A stretch of DNA of 64,000 bases from Puffinus mauretanicus (lineage: Eukaryota; Chordata; Aves; Procellariiformes; Procellariidae), in contig JAJKFH010000374.1 in the NCBI GenBank assembly GCA_023333565.1, forward strand, positions 3,534,001-3,598,000. Direction: 5' to 3'. The notes under the pieces were generated by a model that saw nothing but the letters and a program-made list of their open reading frames with translations, did not search any database and was not told the origin of the DNA. The position numbers and the translations under genes were made by a program. Below are positions 36,187-47,600 of this stretch, in pieces (position 1 is the first letter of the stretch; every line of letters begins with the position of its first letter).

Positions 36187-38923
36187 CCCCAGAGGGAGAG
36201 AGAAGGAGTAATTTTGAATGTTTTACAGTAGGGAAACTTTTGTTAATATGGGATGTCTTTAGAGATGGAATGTAGCGAGGGTTTCTGGCACCAAAACTGC
36301 CAAAGAGCCCACAACATGTAAAACTGGTGCATGTATCTGTAAGTAACTTCTTTGAAGAAGAAAACTAAAAAAATTGACAGTCAGGGTAGTAACTCATATG
36401 TCTCCTCAAAAGATTTTTCATGTATAGCATTCCATTAATTTTTGTTTGTAGAAGCTATCTTTAGTATTAAATAGTTAACCTTTGTAAAATACATGAGAAG
36501 GGGTTGGAGAGGTGCTCTTCATTTTACAGTTGAGTAAGATGAGGTACGGAGAAGGAGACTGGCTTATAGACATGGTTGCAGATGTCTGGACTGTCAAGTT
36601 CCAGCTCTCAGTCATTTCAACTTGACACCAAACCACACTTTCCTTCCAGAGGTAGGAGACAAGACCCAGATGATGACCCCAATTCTCTGGCAGTGCTGGT
36701 ATCTGATGTAGCTTCTTTCCATTTTGCTGTTGATAATGTTATGGAAGTCTCTTATCTAATACGTTGTCTGCCTGCAGAAGTGATACTGGTGTGTGTAAGT
36801 GTGAACTTAAATTGATATGCTAGTATAACTTCATTGTTTGTCTATAAGATAACTTTTCACAGGTCAGCTTGCATCACTTTGAAAGGAGCTTAAGCTAAGG
36901 AAAACAAAAAAGCAGCTCCTATTCTGCAGCAAGCATCTACACAGGGAATTACAATACTTGTTTGTTTAACAAGATTTCTGAAGTTACACTGATAAGCCCA
37001 GTAAAACTCTGTTTCAGACAAAACATAGAATAATTTACTTGTGATGCAGCACTTTCTGCATCATCCTTGCACGTATTGTGATGAACTCAGGGATGACATG
37101 GCTGCTTCTGTAGTGATCAGTAATGCCACAAGTAGGTTGAGCTATAGTCCTAGGATTGTGGCTGGCAAAAAGGGACAAGATAATCAATGTCTTCTGTGTT
37201 CAGGTCAGTATCTTAACAGCATCTTAACCAACAGTCTTATCCAGTTGTGGTTGTAGCTGGATGGGGGAAGGATGGAGTCTTCTGTTGTTATGAATTTGCC
37301 TGTGCATGGGGTGATCATAAGCATGTTTTATATGATCACTATGGCTCCTTGCATAGAGTTGAGCACAGTATGTTCAAGACACTGCAGCTCAGCTGTGACT
37401 GACACTTGCCTAACTGTGTCCAGGTTGTAACAACCCCCTTGACTTAACCCTTGGGGCCTCTTGCTGAGACAGTGACAGGTTAGGCAGAACTTTGTTAATT
37501 AGAACCTGTTGGGAACCTTCTCTTTTATTAGGATGGTAATATGAAACATAGCAACTGCAGACCCAGTGGGTCTTCTGACTCTGTTTCTGCCCTTCAGTTG
37601 AAGAATCAGTTCCCACAGGAGGATTCTGACTTCTGCTTACAAAAGGCCAATGCTGAGAGGCACCGCCTCATCATTTAACCAGGTACACCCATTGTCTTAT
37701 TGCAGTTCACATCCTGATCCTAGATCTGAAGAGTAGAAAGTTTCAGTGCCTCCAATGCTTTGTACAGGCATCTAAATAGCCTAGTAGGAATCTGCTTGTT
37801 ACAGAAATTTAATGGTTATTCTGTATTAAGCCTGCATAAGGATTCACTTATCTTTCTGCATGATGGGAACCAGGTCTATGCAGGCATTTAGGCATCAACA
37901 TATGGAGCTTTGTTGGGTTCTATATTTGGTCTAAATCTAAGAGATCTGTAGGTCTGAAGTTGTGTTTTAAAATCATAGAAGAAATCCTGACACTTCAGAG
38001 ATCTGCAGAATTCTCCATTGAGAGCTAGACGTAGCATAGATCCATCCTGGGATGTTGCATGATGTTTAGTAGAAGTGTGGAGAGCTGAGAGAGAGCAATA
38101 ATTCAACGGAGCTTAACATTGGCTCCTTTTTAATTACAAGCCATGTTGATTGGCTTCTAAGAATGTTTTATTAAGTCATCTTCAGTCAGGGGAATATTGA
38201 TGGCAATGGACTGTTATGGAGCTGTATTTGTGGTGGTGTGAGAGGTGCACTGTGGGAGGGCTGTGAAGGCTACTCTATTTTTGGGATATAAAATTGCAGT
38301 GCAAGGAGGAATAGATGGCACCTTGCTGTGAAATAATATAATTCATACCCATTTCTTTACAGTATTGCCCTTTGAATGGGCAGTGACATGGCAGCCTTGT
38401 CTAAAGGCAGCTGCCCAACCTTTGCTCATCCATGTTCAGTGCAGAGTTTCAGCTCTATTACGAATCGTTTGCATGCAGCAGATCTTGTTCTTTCTGGGTT
38501 GCATTGGTGCAGTGCCAGTCAGCTTGGGGAGGAAAGGCAAACCTGCTAACAGGAGCTTTTGCTTGTTTACTGTGTATTTTTATCTCCCCTTCAATTTTTT
38601 TTTTTTTTTTAAAATTTAAATATTTGATGTCAATTCATTTATTTTTATTACAAATGGTTTTTTTCATTCCAGAAACAGAAAGCAATAGAGACGCCAGCAT
38701 CACAGGGGCATCTGTTCTCTACTTTTAGTCCTTTTCCCCCCACTCACTTCCAGCCCATATACAGAGATGCATTTTTTTTGTTGTTGTTTAAACTACCTGT
38801 GTTATCCATTACAATGGAATTACAATTATCTGGGTGTTATGCCAAAGACAGACGACCTATGAAGTCTTAAGCACTGCTAAAGGATAAATAAAAACCTTTG
38901 CGTGCAGTTGATTCCTAAGGGTC

Positions 38924-38997
38924 GAATCATAGAATCATTAAGGTTGGAAAAGGCTTCTAAGATCATCGAGTCCAACATCAACCATCAACTCAACGAA
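38924..38997 (-). mobile_element. CR1 LINE, short 3' end
   Basis: The plus strand reads 'gaatcatagaatcattaagg', then 'ttggaaaaggcttctaagat' and 'catcgagtccaacatcaacc'. This is the reverse complement of the terminal ~75 bases of the avian CR1 type seen at 23.85 and 60.89 kb ('ggttggactcgatgatctt...ccaaccttaatgattctatg'). It is heavily 5'-truncated and carries no coding part. The upstream (higher-coordinate) limit is uncertain. Confidence 0.88.
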
Positions 38998-40749
38998 GTC
39001 TGTGTTCAGTGAGGTGTGCCTTCAGGGAAGATTGTTGCTTTTTCCTTAAAGTGCCAAATCATGCATCATGCAGATTAATCATGAATCTGTTACTTTGGTT
39101 GTTATATTACACCTCCAACCCTTTGTTTCTGTCATGAAATGCCATGTCCCCTCCCCCTGTGCTTTTTTATTTAGTAAGAAGATCTGATGTTGTGCCACCT
39201 TTCCCCCTCAATGCCTTCACACAGGGTCATGTCTCAGAGACTTCAAAGGGATCTAGGAGTACTCAGTACATTCCAGGATTGACTGAATCATGTATTTATT
39301 CTGGATGTGATGGATTGTGTCTATCCTGGATGCCTTTATGCTTATTCCTATAAGTTCAGGGCTGAGAATGAAGGAAGGAATCCACTGGGACCTGTAGTCA
39401 GTAGCTGCAGCCAGTTTTTGATAGGAGCCTTACACCGATTTCAAGGAAAGGAAGAATGAAAAACCTACAGCAGGAAAAGGAAGCATGAAAGTTGGGCCAT
39501 TAAACCATAACAGGGTATCATGAGTTTAATTTGAGCAGGGAAATATATAGATGTAATGACCCTCAGTTTATGCCAATGGTGAAATTTATGCGGTTCTGAA
39601 AGGGCATCAGAAGGGGGAGGTAGTGAGTGTTGTATTGCATGGGAGAGTTTAAGTGAGATGGCAATGGCACCAACAAATAGATCATGGGGAATAATCCTGT
39701 TCTGGTTGTGAGGGGAATGGATGAACTATCACCTTAGCTGATCTTTCTCACCTGTAACTCTCATGGATATGACACTTTGAAGTGCTGAAAATATCCATCA
39801 ATATCCATTGAAGTCTGTGATAACTAAAGGCACAGATCATTCTGCAGATAGTGCTATTGCTTCTGTAGGTTTGAAGCATCGCTCTCTGTTCTCTTTCTCA
39901 GACACAGCTCACTTTTCTGCATGTTTCAGTACTCCACATGTTTTGCTTGCCTCACTCTGCTTCACAGCTGCTGCATTAAATACATCCATGGACACTAAAA
40001 GATGCAATGGAAATGTATTGCTTGCCTTCAGCAATAGTGGCGGTTGGCCAGTTGTGTTGCTCCCCTAGCCCATAAGCCCCAGCACTGTGGGGCTTGTGTT
40101 TGCTGGGCTGTTCCTTCTGAGTGTACGGAGGTGAACACATGTTCTGTATTAATCTTCATTTCAATGAAGTTGTTTTAGTTCATGCTTTATTGCAGCGCTT
40201 TGTAATAATGCATCTGTAATGGCAGCCCTTGGGGCAGCAGTCGCATGTGGCAGGCTGAGTGCCTGAACTGCTCCTGAGAATGACTCCAATCATACAGAAT
40301 GAGGCACTCCCTGGTGCACCATCTGAATTTATAATACCAATTTATATGGTGCCCTAAAGCAAGCTTTGTATTTGCTCTGGGACACAGGGGCCAGGCTATA
40401 GAAGGGGAACTGCTCTCCATTTTTTTGCTGTCCCTTTTTTGAATATAAGCATTTGTCTCGCTTTCCAACTTGCCTAGACTGTGCGCAGGAAATGCAAGAA
40501 TATGCCTTGATACACAGTGATGGGTGTAGAATCTGTAACTGGACAAAACAGGCCTGCTGCCAGTCTCACGGCATCAGTCAGAGCTTTTCACTAAGTGCAG
40601 CAGGGAGACATGTAGAAGGACACAGTCCTGCAAGCAGTGTAGGGCAGAGTCCTGGCTGCTAGTTCATTGTGGTCATGCTTGTGTGGTTGGGAGTCCGTAT
40701 CGGTTTAACCTCCTTTGAGAAAACAGGTGATGAGACCCAAGCCACTTAG

Positions 40750-40875
40750 GGTTGGGTTTTCAAAACTCAGTTAGGGTTGGATTTTCCAAGATAGGTACCC
40801 AGTAGGATTTTCAGAAAGTACTTAAATAGCATGGATGTCTAATGCCTATTAACTTCGAAAAAGGAGCATATAGTG
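40750..40875. mobile_element. Relic of an ancient palindromic repeat ('gattttcaaaagtacctaaat' type)
   Basis: Several spaced words match one family pattern: 'gggttggattttccaagata', 'ggtacccagtaggattttca', 'gaaagtacttaaatagcat' and, in reverse sense, 'gcctattaacttcgaaaaag'. I recall an amniote repeat in which 'ggattttcaaaag-cacctaa' arms face 'ttaggtgcttttgaaaatcc', and this looks like a decayed copy. The mirrored words are visible; the family identity is from memory. Confidence 0.45.
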
Positions 40876-43800
40876 CTTTAAAGGTCAAAGGCAATGCTTT
40901 AAGCTTGCCCTGGAGATATGCTGCACCTGTCATTAAACACAGGCTAAAAGTCTTTTGTCAAAAATAGTGTTCACTAAGTTGAAAGAAGATATGTTTTGCT
41001 GTTTTTGGCTCTCTGGAGGATTTTGCTTATGCCAGAAAATTCCCACCCGCCCAGTGTTTTATAGCAGCAGGGAGAGAATTTTCCCCTCTCACCCCAGTTT
41101 TATTGGAGTCCTGTTTGGCATTCCTCATCTCACCTTAAATCTTCAACTTATAGACTCATGCAAAACAAAGATGTTTATTGCCATCTGTGAATGAGAATTA
41201 CTTCCTCCCATGGACAGAATAATCTTTGATGTCACTGTGTTTGTCTGGCATGTGAGTAGAGAAAATAACAGATTGTTTCATTCTATTGTGTTTATCCAAA
41301 ATGGTGCATAAGGTTTTAAAATGAGATAGCCCAACCATTAGAAGGGCACTGGCTGCAGCAGTTGTTCCTTCTCCTGAGAGCTTCCCAACTGATCAGTTAG
41401 TTATAAAAAGATGCCTGCAAGCATCTTTCAGGAACTCGCGGCATAAAAGAAATTCTGCTGGGGAAACCTACACTTCAGTGACCGTGGAGCAGATCCGAGC
41501 TTAGTCATGAGATGGGTGCTGTAGCGGATGTGAGGGGGCTGCATTTTGAAAGAAAGAGAGGGCAGCCTGTCTTATCCTGCACTGATGCTGGTGACCTGCA
41601 CTGATGTCCTTATTCCACCTGCTCTTGTTGGCTGGGGAAGGTTTCTGTCTTTTGTGGATAAGTGGCCAGCTACAGGTAAGTGTTTGACATGAGATTGCTA
41701 GGGGTTGATCCTGAAGAATGAACACAAGACTAGATACAAAACCCCAAACTGTCTGTGTTTCCTACATCGTTAGGAGTGTTATCTAGTGGTTACAGCAGGA
41801 AATGTCCATATCTTGTACCACTGGTCTTGAGCAATCAAGGTGTCTGTACTTCAGGGTCGCCGAAGGGGTCAAGGGCAAAGTGGAAATAATACTTAATCTT
41901 ACTTGAGTTGCTGGAGCTCTTCAAGGAGTAGCTCCTGTGGATGCATTGGCTGAGCATCTTATTAAAGAGAGGTTTATCTTTCACTCATGTTAAATCCAGC
42001 TCTTCTCATCGCAGGTCTTTCCATGCTGTTGCTCTTTTAGTACTCATCAATTCCTGTTCTTACCCAACCCTGCTGATGAACAAGGAGGTATGATATAGTA
42101 TTTGTTTCTAGGGAAGCACACTGTGATGTCATTGGTTCATTTTCATGGCTCCATCTGAGGATTCAGAAACAAGAAGAGGAGGCAGAGTTCAAGTGGAGGA
42201 GGTAGTAAGCAATAAGGATCTGCAGAGGGGGCTGATGATATCTCAGAAACTGGAGTGATCCCACGGAGTTAGACTCAAGAAGCAAGAAAGGATGGAGTTC
42301 AAACTGGTGGAAATACTTGTTGGAAGGTTTGTGTGTTAACTCCGAACTGTGGCTTTGGTTTTGACCATTTCACTGGATGCTACCTGCTGCCTGTAGAAGT
42401 GGTTCTCTTCCTTTTGGGCCAGCACTGAGTCAGGGTCACAGTGGGATTGTTGACAATGAGAGATGGTGATGGATGTTTTTCTGTCTTAGAGTGTCTGTCT
42501 TAGAACGAGGTGTAGATACGTGTCTAATCTGTGGTAGTGGAGTTCATAAAGCCAATGTGACAAGCATCAAATTTTATATGCTGGTTGAAAGAATGTACAG
42601 ATTTTTTTTTCCTTCCCTTGCACACTCAAGTGTGCACACACATCTGTCTCATCTGTTGTTACGCTTATGTATTCCGAAGTATAAATACGCATATACAAGG
42701 CACCCTCTCACAATGACGCCCTTAAAAAATAGTGGAAAACACTGTATGAGACTTGGAGAAGGACTTGCATAATTTTTTCCCCAAATATATTTGTTCATGT
42801 AATGAAACATTCTCCCTTTCTCTACACGCCTTGCCCTGAATGTGCTCCTGCAGCATTTGCACACACACCACTCTTACTTAAGTCCTTTTACGCACTCTTC
42901 CTGCAAGGAATCCTCTCATCTGAATGGGTTCACCCTTACATGCCTGGGTACACACGTCAGTTTTTTTGGTACGTGCTCTCCCATTCATATACTGCCACAC
43001 ATTCAAATGTGTGTCTGTATAGTTTCTGTCCCCTGTACACTCAGCTAAACAAAGCAGTGCTCAGAAAATTGCTTCCTGTATACACTGTGTAGAGTTTCTC
43101 CGTAGCTATTAAATAAATGCAATGGAACATGCTAGGATGAGGAAAAGATCTGTGAATCAAGAATAAACAGATATGTCCTGCAAGTGGCCAGAATAACTTT
43201 GGAGGTTGAGCCTCCCGCTGGAGTGAAAAATGACGTTTGCAGAAGAAGGGCTTAGAACTAATCCTCTGAAATGATGGTAAAGGGAGTTCTGACCAGGCAC
43301 TGTCATGATTACTCTTTTCCCATCTCTGTTATTTCTTATTATTGTAATGAGTTTTGCTCTCTCAAGTAGGATAAGGTCACCAGTGAGATAAGATCAGCTT
43401 CGTTTGGCACAACCAAGAAGATCTGATCGCAGTTTGGACTGCAGCTTCTAAATTCACCTTGGGTATTAACTTCTGGGCAAAAAGACACTGAAAGTGCTAA
43501 CATGGCAAAAGCCAGAGAGATAAATTGCATTCTTGTCTTGTTGCACAGACTTCCCTGCCACTGTTGCAATGGCAAACTCCCCTTGAGCCTCATTTCCATT
43601 AAACAGTACCATACAAATGCTTGATTTCAAGGGTTTGGTGAATGCCATTCAGAGAACCTAAGGAAAAAGCCTGGGAGATTATACACTATAGGACAGTATT
43701 GCAGTGCAGCTTCTCTTCCCATCTCCTGCTGCCATACTCAGGGCATTAGTTTAGATGGAATCTTCTAGATCTTGTGTTGCAGCATTTGGACAACCTGGCA

Positions 43801-46700
43801 TGAGAGATGGTGTCTCTAACTCCTGCCTGTTCTGTCTCCAGAGCCTTTTCCAGGCTCTGATCCTTCTCTCTCATCATCCCTGACCAGGAACTGATGATAA
43901 TGGCGTGCAGAGTTTGTACTGCATCAGGGATTTAGGTAGCTCCTGTGAGCCAGCTCACTCCTCTAGCAAGATGTAAGCAAAAGCTATGTCTTGTGGGTAC
44001 TACAGCCACTGCTCTGAATTAGGAAGCCCAGATCTCGGAGCAGAATAAGTACCTTGAAGACGAACAGTCCCACTTTGCAATTTATTGAAAATTGCACCAA
44101 CTGAATTGCCCCAGTTTATTGACAGCATTATGTCTTTTAGTTAAAACAAGCACATGAGCTTGGTAAGAAGTTTTGGAAATTTATTCTTAAGGGAGCAAGC
44201 AAAAGAAGATGAATAACATGTCTATGCCTGTGTATTCTTGCCTTTGCCTCTTTTCTCCAGTGGTGGGAGCAGAACGCACAGTGCCTATGTTGGAGACAGT
44301 GGCCAGGTGCCCAGGTGTACAAATCTCTGCCACTGCTAATTTACAAGGCCCCTTGGAAAGGGAACTGGCTGTTTTCTTAACCAGAAAAGACTGATGTATC
44401 TTCTGATCATCTTATAGATGGGGACAAAACACTTTATCTAGAGCATGTCATACATTTTTAAAAGTCTCGCCACAATGCCAGTGGCATATGTTGGGGAGGG
44501 GAGCAGTATTAGAGGGGGCTGGTGCAAACCTCACTGTGGTAATGATATTTCTCCCCTCCCCCCCCCCCCCATACAACTTGTTTGCAAACTGCAGGGCTAG
44601 AGCTAGAGATGTGGAAGAAAGAATTAGAGGAATTGGTTCAAAAAAAATTCACTCCCCTATTGATTAACTAGAGTATTGCTTACTGGACAAAGAACTTCTC
44701 CTTGTACTGCACTGCTTTCCTCTTGCCTCTATTTTGCTCCACACCCCAGCAAAGATGTGCCTTGCAACCTTAGAGAAACTTCCCTGCTCTTCTAATATTT
44801 TCTCCCTACTTTCTACCTATTTGTAAAATGATGTCTGCTACTTTGGTACCTAACTGCAACAATTTTTCAAAAGTGGAGGTCTATGTGTCTGCGTTATGCA
44901 CAGTAAGATTTTTTTTCAAAGTAGTTGTTATCTTCTTTGGTTCATATACAGCATTCTGAATAGAAGCTTCTCAGTTAGATGAAGTCTCCTATCCCTCTTT
45001 CTGATTTGTAAACATTTCATATGTAGGGGTCCTAGGTTTTTCTTTTTCAAGTTGAAAGAAGAGTATGTGGATGAAAACTAGCTTGTTTTCCCCAAATCTT
45101 CTTGGGCTCGCTTTACCCTTTGTGATTAAGCTGCCACTGTTAGTTTGTTTTTCTCTCAGGGTACATGCTGTTTTCTGTCTGCCAAACTGAAGAGGTTTAG
45201 CTCAGAACTAGAAGTGGAGACTGGGCTGTTGTCATTGATTTTAAATGGAAGATAATCTGGTGATAGGCAGCCAGATCAAAATATGATGCAAGTACGTACA
45301 TGGTCTTAGAAGTCCTTGGAGAGTGAAGGGCCAGAGGTGGTGCAGTTTCAGATGACTACCTCATCAAATCATTACTTTGATAAACTGCAAGCTACAAAAT
45401 GCTAGATTGCCAGAACTATCAGCAGGGGAAGAAAGGTACTAGAAGGCAGATTTTATTGCCAGTTGCACATTTTAAATCTGGAGTTAACTATTGAAGTAAA
45501 CGAAGTAATACCTGATTTTCTTCACAGTAGTTGAGACCAGGATCTAATCCCATGCCCTGAGGAGGGATTGATAGTTCTCACTGCTGTTATGTTGTCCATA
45601 TAAAACAGGAAGCTTAACAATAACCTGCCTTTGCAGAGACATCTAAAGGGATAAATTCTTGCTCTTGGGATGCTGATTTTGAGTCAGGAAGATGCCTCTT
45701 TGCTGGACCATTGTCAACTTGTTGAAATAGGTCTCCATTATCCTCTCTGTGCATGTATCTGAATTTGTTAGGGGATGTGAAGGACCGTGTTTTCCAAAGA
45801 AACTTCCCAGGGGGCTCCTAATACTACTTGAAACTATTATTTAGTGTTTCTGTGTGGCTATTATCCACCTCGGACACAGCTGCATTTCGATAGTGGGCAA
45901 AGTGATCAATACATACTGTATAAAATAATAATTATTTATTATTTATCAAGTGCTGTGAGTAGGCTGTCTGCAATGCAAAATGTAGAAAAAGACAAAAACC
46001 TTTGAATATGTGATCAGAAGGGGAAGGAAAGGCAAATAGCTTTCCAGTCTGTCCCTAAGGCAAATGCATTTCTCAGTGTCTGGCATTGCAGTATGAGCAC
46101 CGTACACAAATTTTACGAGATCATAGGGTCTGGAGAGACGGGCCAGAAGGTTTGATTTCTCACTCTGGTTGTGTGTGCACTTCATGTGCATAATGTTCCT
46201 GCCTGCTAGTCTTCTTTGAAGTGGACTTTCAGCATGATAACACCTTAAAAAACTTTACGTAGATGTTCCCTACAGAAGGCACTCTGAATTATGTTGTTTA
46301 CTCTAAGTGCTAATGGTGATAAAATGACAAATAACAATATTTAGGATATATGCTCTGAATTAAATGCTGACCCCAGCACAGTCGATGGTGTCCATCAGTG
46401 CCACTGTCTCTACTTCTACCAGTAAGGAAATGCGAGGATAAAAAGTTTGAGACATTTGTGCAAGGTAACAAGGAAACTTAGTGGCTGGTTGAAATGAAAT
46501 GGGCAGTGTATAAATTGACCCAGTAGGTTTGGGTCAAACTCTGAGCTAGAAGGGAAAAATCTTTGTGAACTTTAAGGGTTTGGGGGCATCACAGAGGTGA
46601 TCGTCTGAGGAAGGCGTTACCTCCTGCTCAGATGGCAGGTCCCCGCTTGCTTGGGTAGTGTGGGCAAACTCTAGAAGGTCAAAATAAGCTGTATTCCCCC
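40876..46700. other. Non-coding stretch, no gene recognised
   Basis: No exon or RNA gene is recognisable. A run of 13 C lies at 44558-44570. The 42.6-43.05 kb part is enriched in CACA/CACAC words. A weak MIR-like trace ('aagtttgagacatttgtgca' and 'ggtaacaaggaaacttagtg') occurs at about 46.44-46.49 kb. Composition becomes GC-rich from about 46.7 kb, where the CpG island begins. Confidence 0.55.
44558..44570. repeat. Poly(C) run of 13 bases
   Basis: Runs of C in a 'cccctcccc...' context, with a run of G on the other strand. A simple repeat. Confidence 0.9.
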
Positions 46701-46994
46701 CCTCCCCTTGCTGGGACCGGAGGGGCAAAAATACCCGCCTGCTGTGCCGGCCCGGCGAGGCAGCCCTCGAGGAACGAGACGCTGTCGGGGCCGGAGGCAG
46801 AAGAAAAGCCTCCAACCTCCTTCCCGGGCGGAGGCGGCGGCCCCGCCGCAAGCGCGGGAGGAGAAGACTGGCGGAGCGTTGCTGCCCCTGCCCGGGGCCG
46901 TGCCCGCTGCCGGGGTCGGGCAGACCGTGTCGGGGGGCCGGGGGCGCGGGCCCGCGGTCTCTTTAAAAGCCGGGGCCGGGCGGGGCGGGCGCGG

Positions 46995-47260
46995 CGGCAG
47001 GGGGCGGCGGCGGCGTGCGCGGGGCTCGGGCTGCTCCGGCACCGCGGCGCGCTCAGCCCTGCGCAGCTCCGCCCGCGGCCGCCCGCGGCTCGCTCGGCTC
47101 GGCTCGGCTTGGCACGGCACGGCTCGGCGCGGCCAGCCCAGCCCAGTCTCACCGGGACCCCCGCGAGCTTCCGCGGTTGGGGCCACGCTGGAGCCTCCTG
47201 CCCCGCAGCGGAGGCGAGCCGCGAGTTGGCGCGGCGGCCGGCGTCCGCCCGGCTGCGGAG
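46995..47260 (+). other. Candidate untranslated first exon of an unidentified gene
   Basis: The start is an estimate about 30 bases downstream of the TATA-like word at 46961. The end is fixed by the GAG|GTGAGA donor. The stretch is very GC-rich and has no ATG with a sensible coding frame that stays open through the donor as a recognisable protein, so it is best seen as 5' untranslated. No downstream exon was identified up to 64 kb, which would imply a first intron longer than 16.7 kb. Both the start and the exon status are inference. Confidence 0.4.
47096..47130. repeat. GGCNC pentamer array, upstream copy
   Basis: Seven consecutive 5-base units of the form GGC[T/A/G][C/T] (GGCTC, GGCTC, GGCTT, GGCAC, GGCAC, GGCTC, GGCGC). 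It lies within the candidate first exon. GC-rich pentamer arrays like this commonly vary in copy number. Confidence 0.85.
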
Positions 47261-47286
47261 GTGAGAGGGGGCGGCGGGCGGGGGGC

Positions 47287-47321
47287 GGCACGGCACGGCT
47301 CAGCATGGCACGGCACGGATC
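47287..47321. repeat. GGCAC pentamer array, downstream copy
   Basis: Seven 5-base units (GGCAC, GGCAC, GGCTC, AGCAT, GGCAC, GGCAC, GGATC), just inside the putative first intron. It has the same period and motif as the array at 47096-47130, on the other side of the donor site. Confidence 0.8.
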
Positions 47322-47600
47322 GGCGGGGGCTACCCGCCCGGCGGGCGCTGGGCGCCGCCGCTCCGGAGCTCCGCGGGTGGGTTTCTCATGACCCGCCTCA
47401 CGACAACTATTTCGGATCGTTTTATCCCTCTGCCCGTTCCCCGCTGCCCCGGCGGGGCTGGGCGCTGCCCGCCCGGGCGGAGTGGGCGCGCACCGACCCC
47501 CCGGGACGCTCCAGCCCCGGCTCCTTTTGCCCGACTTTTTGGGAAATTGCAGTTCCCACGCCGGGGCTTTTCGGAGTGGAGAATGGGGGGGCCTCGCGAA

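Larger units (their letters stand above)
35641..40749. other. Non-coding stretch, no gene recognised
   Basis: Contains a 23-base T run at 36164-36186, a T run near 38.6 kb and the short CR1 3' end at 38.92 kb. A weak MIR-like trace ('cattttacagttgagtaaga' then 'gaggtacggagaagg') lies at about 36.52-36.56 kb. No exon is recognisable. Confidence 0.55.
46700..47600 (+). promoter_or_regulatory. Strong CpG island, probable gene promoter
   Basis: This is the densest CpG region in the window, about 900 bases, flanked by AT-balanced DNA. It has a TATA-like CTTTAAAAG at 46961-46969, followed at once by a G-run cluster (46972-46989, four G tracts of three or more) and many GC-box words (GGGGCGGGC, GGGGGCGG). 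A high-quality donor GAG|GTGAGA at 47260/47261 points to a plus-strand transcript. Such islands in vertebrates usually mark promoters of broadly expressed or developmental genes. Divergent transcription on the minus strand cannot be excluded. I cannot name the gene. Confidence 0.75.

Noticed and set aside
46671..47391. Long overlapping frames on both strands (205-227 codons) in the main CpG island
   Set aside because: Ala/Arg/Gly/Pro-rich translations in opposite strands are composition artefacts of the CpG island; none resembles a protein family.
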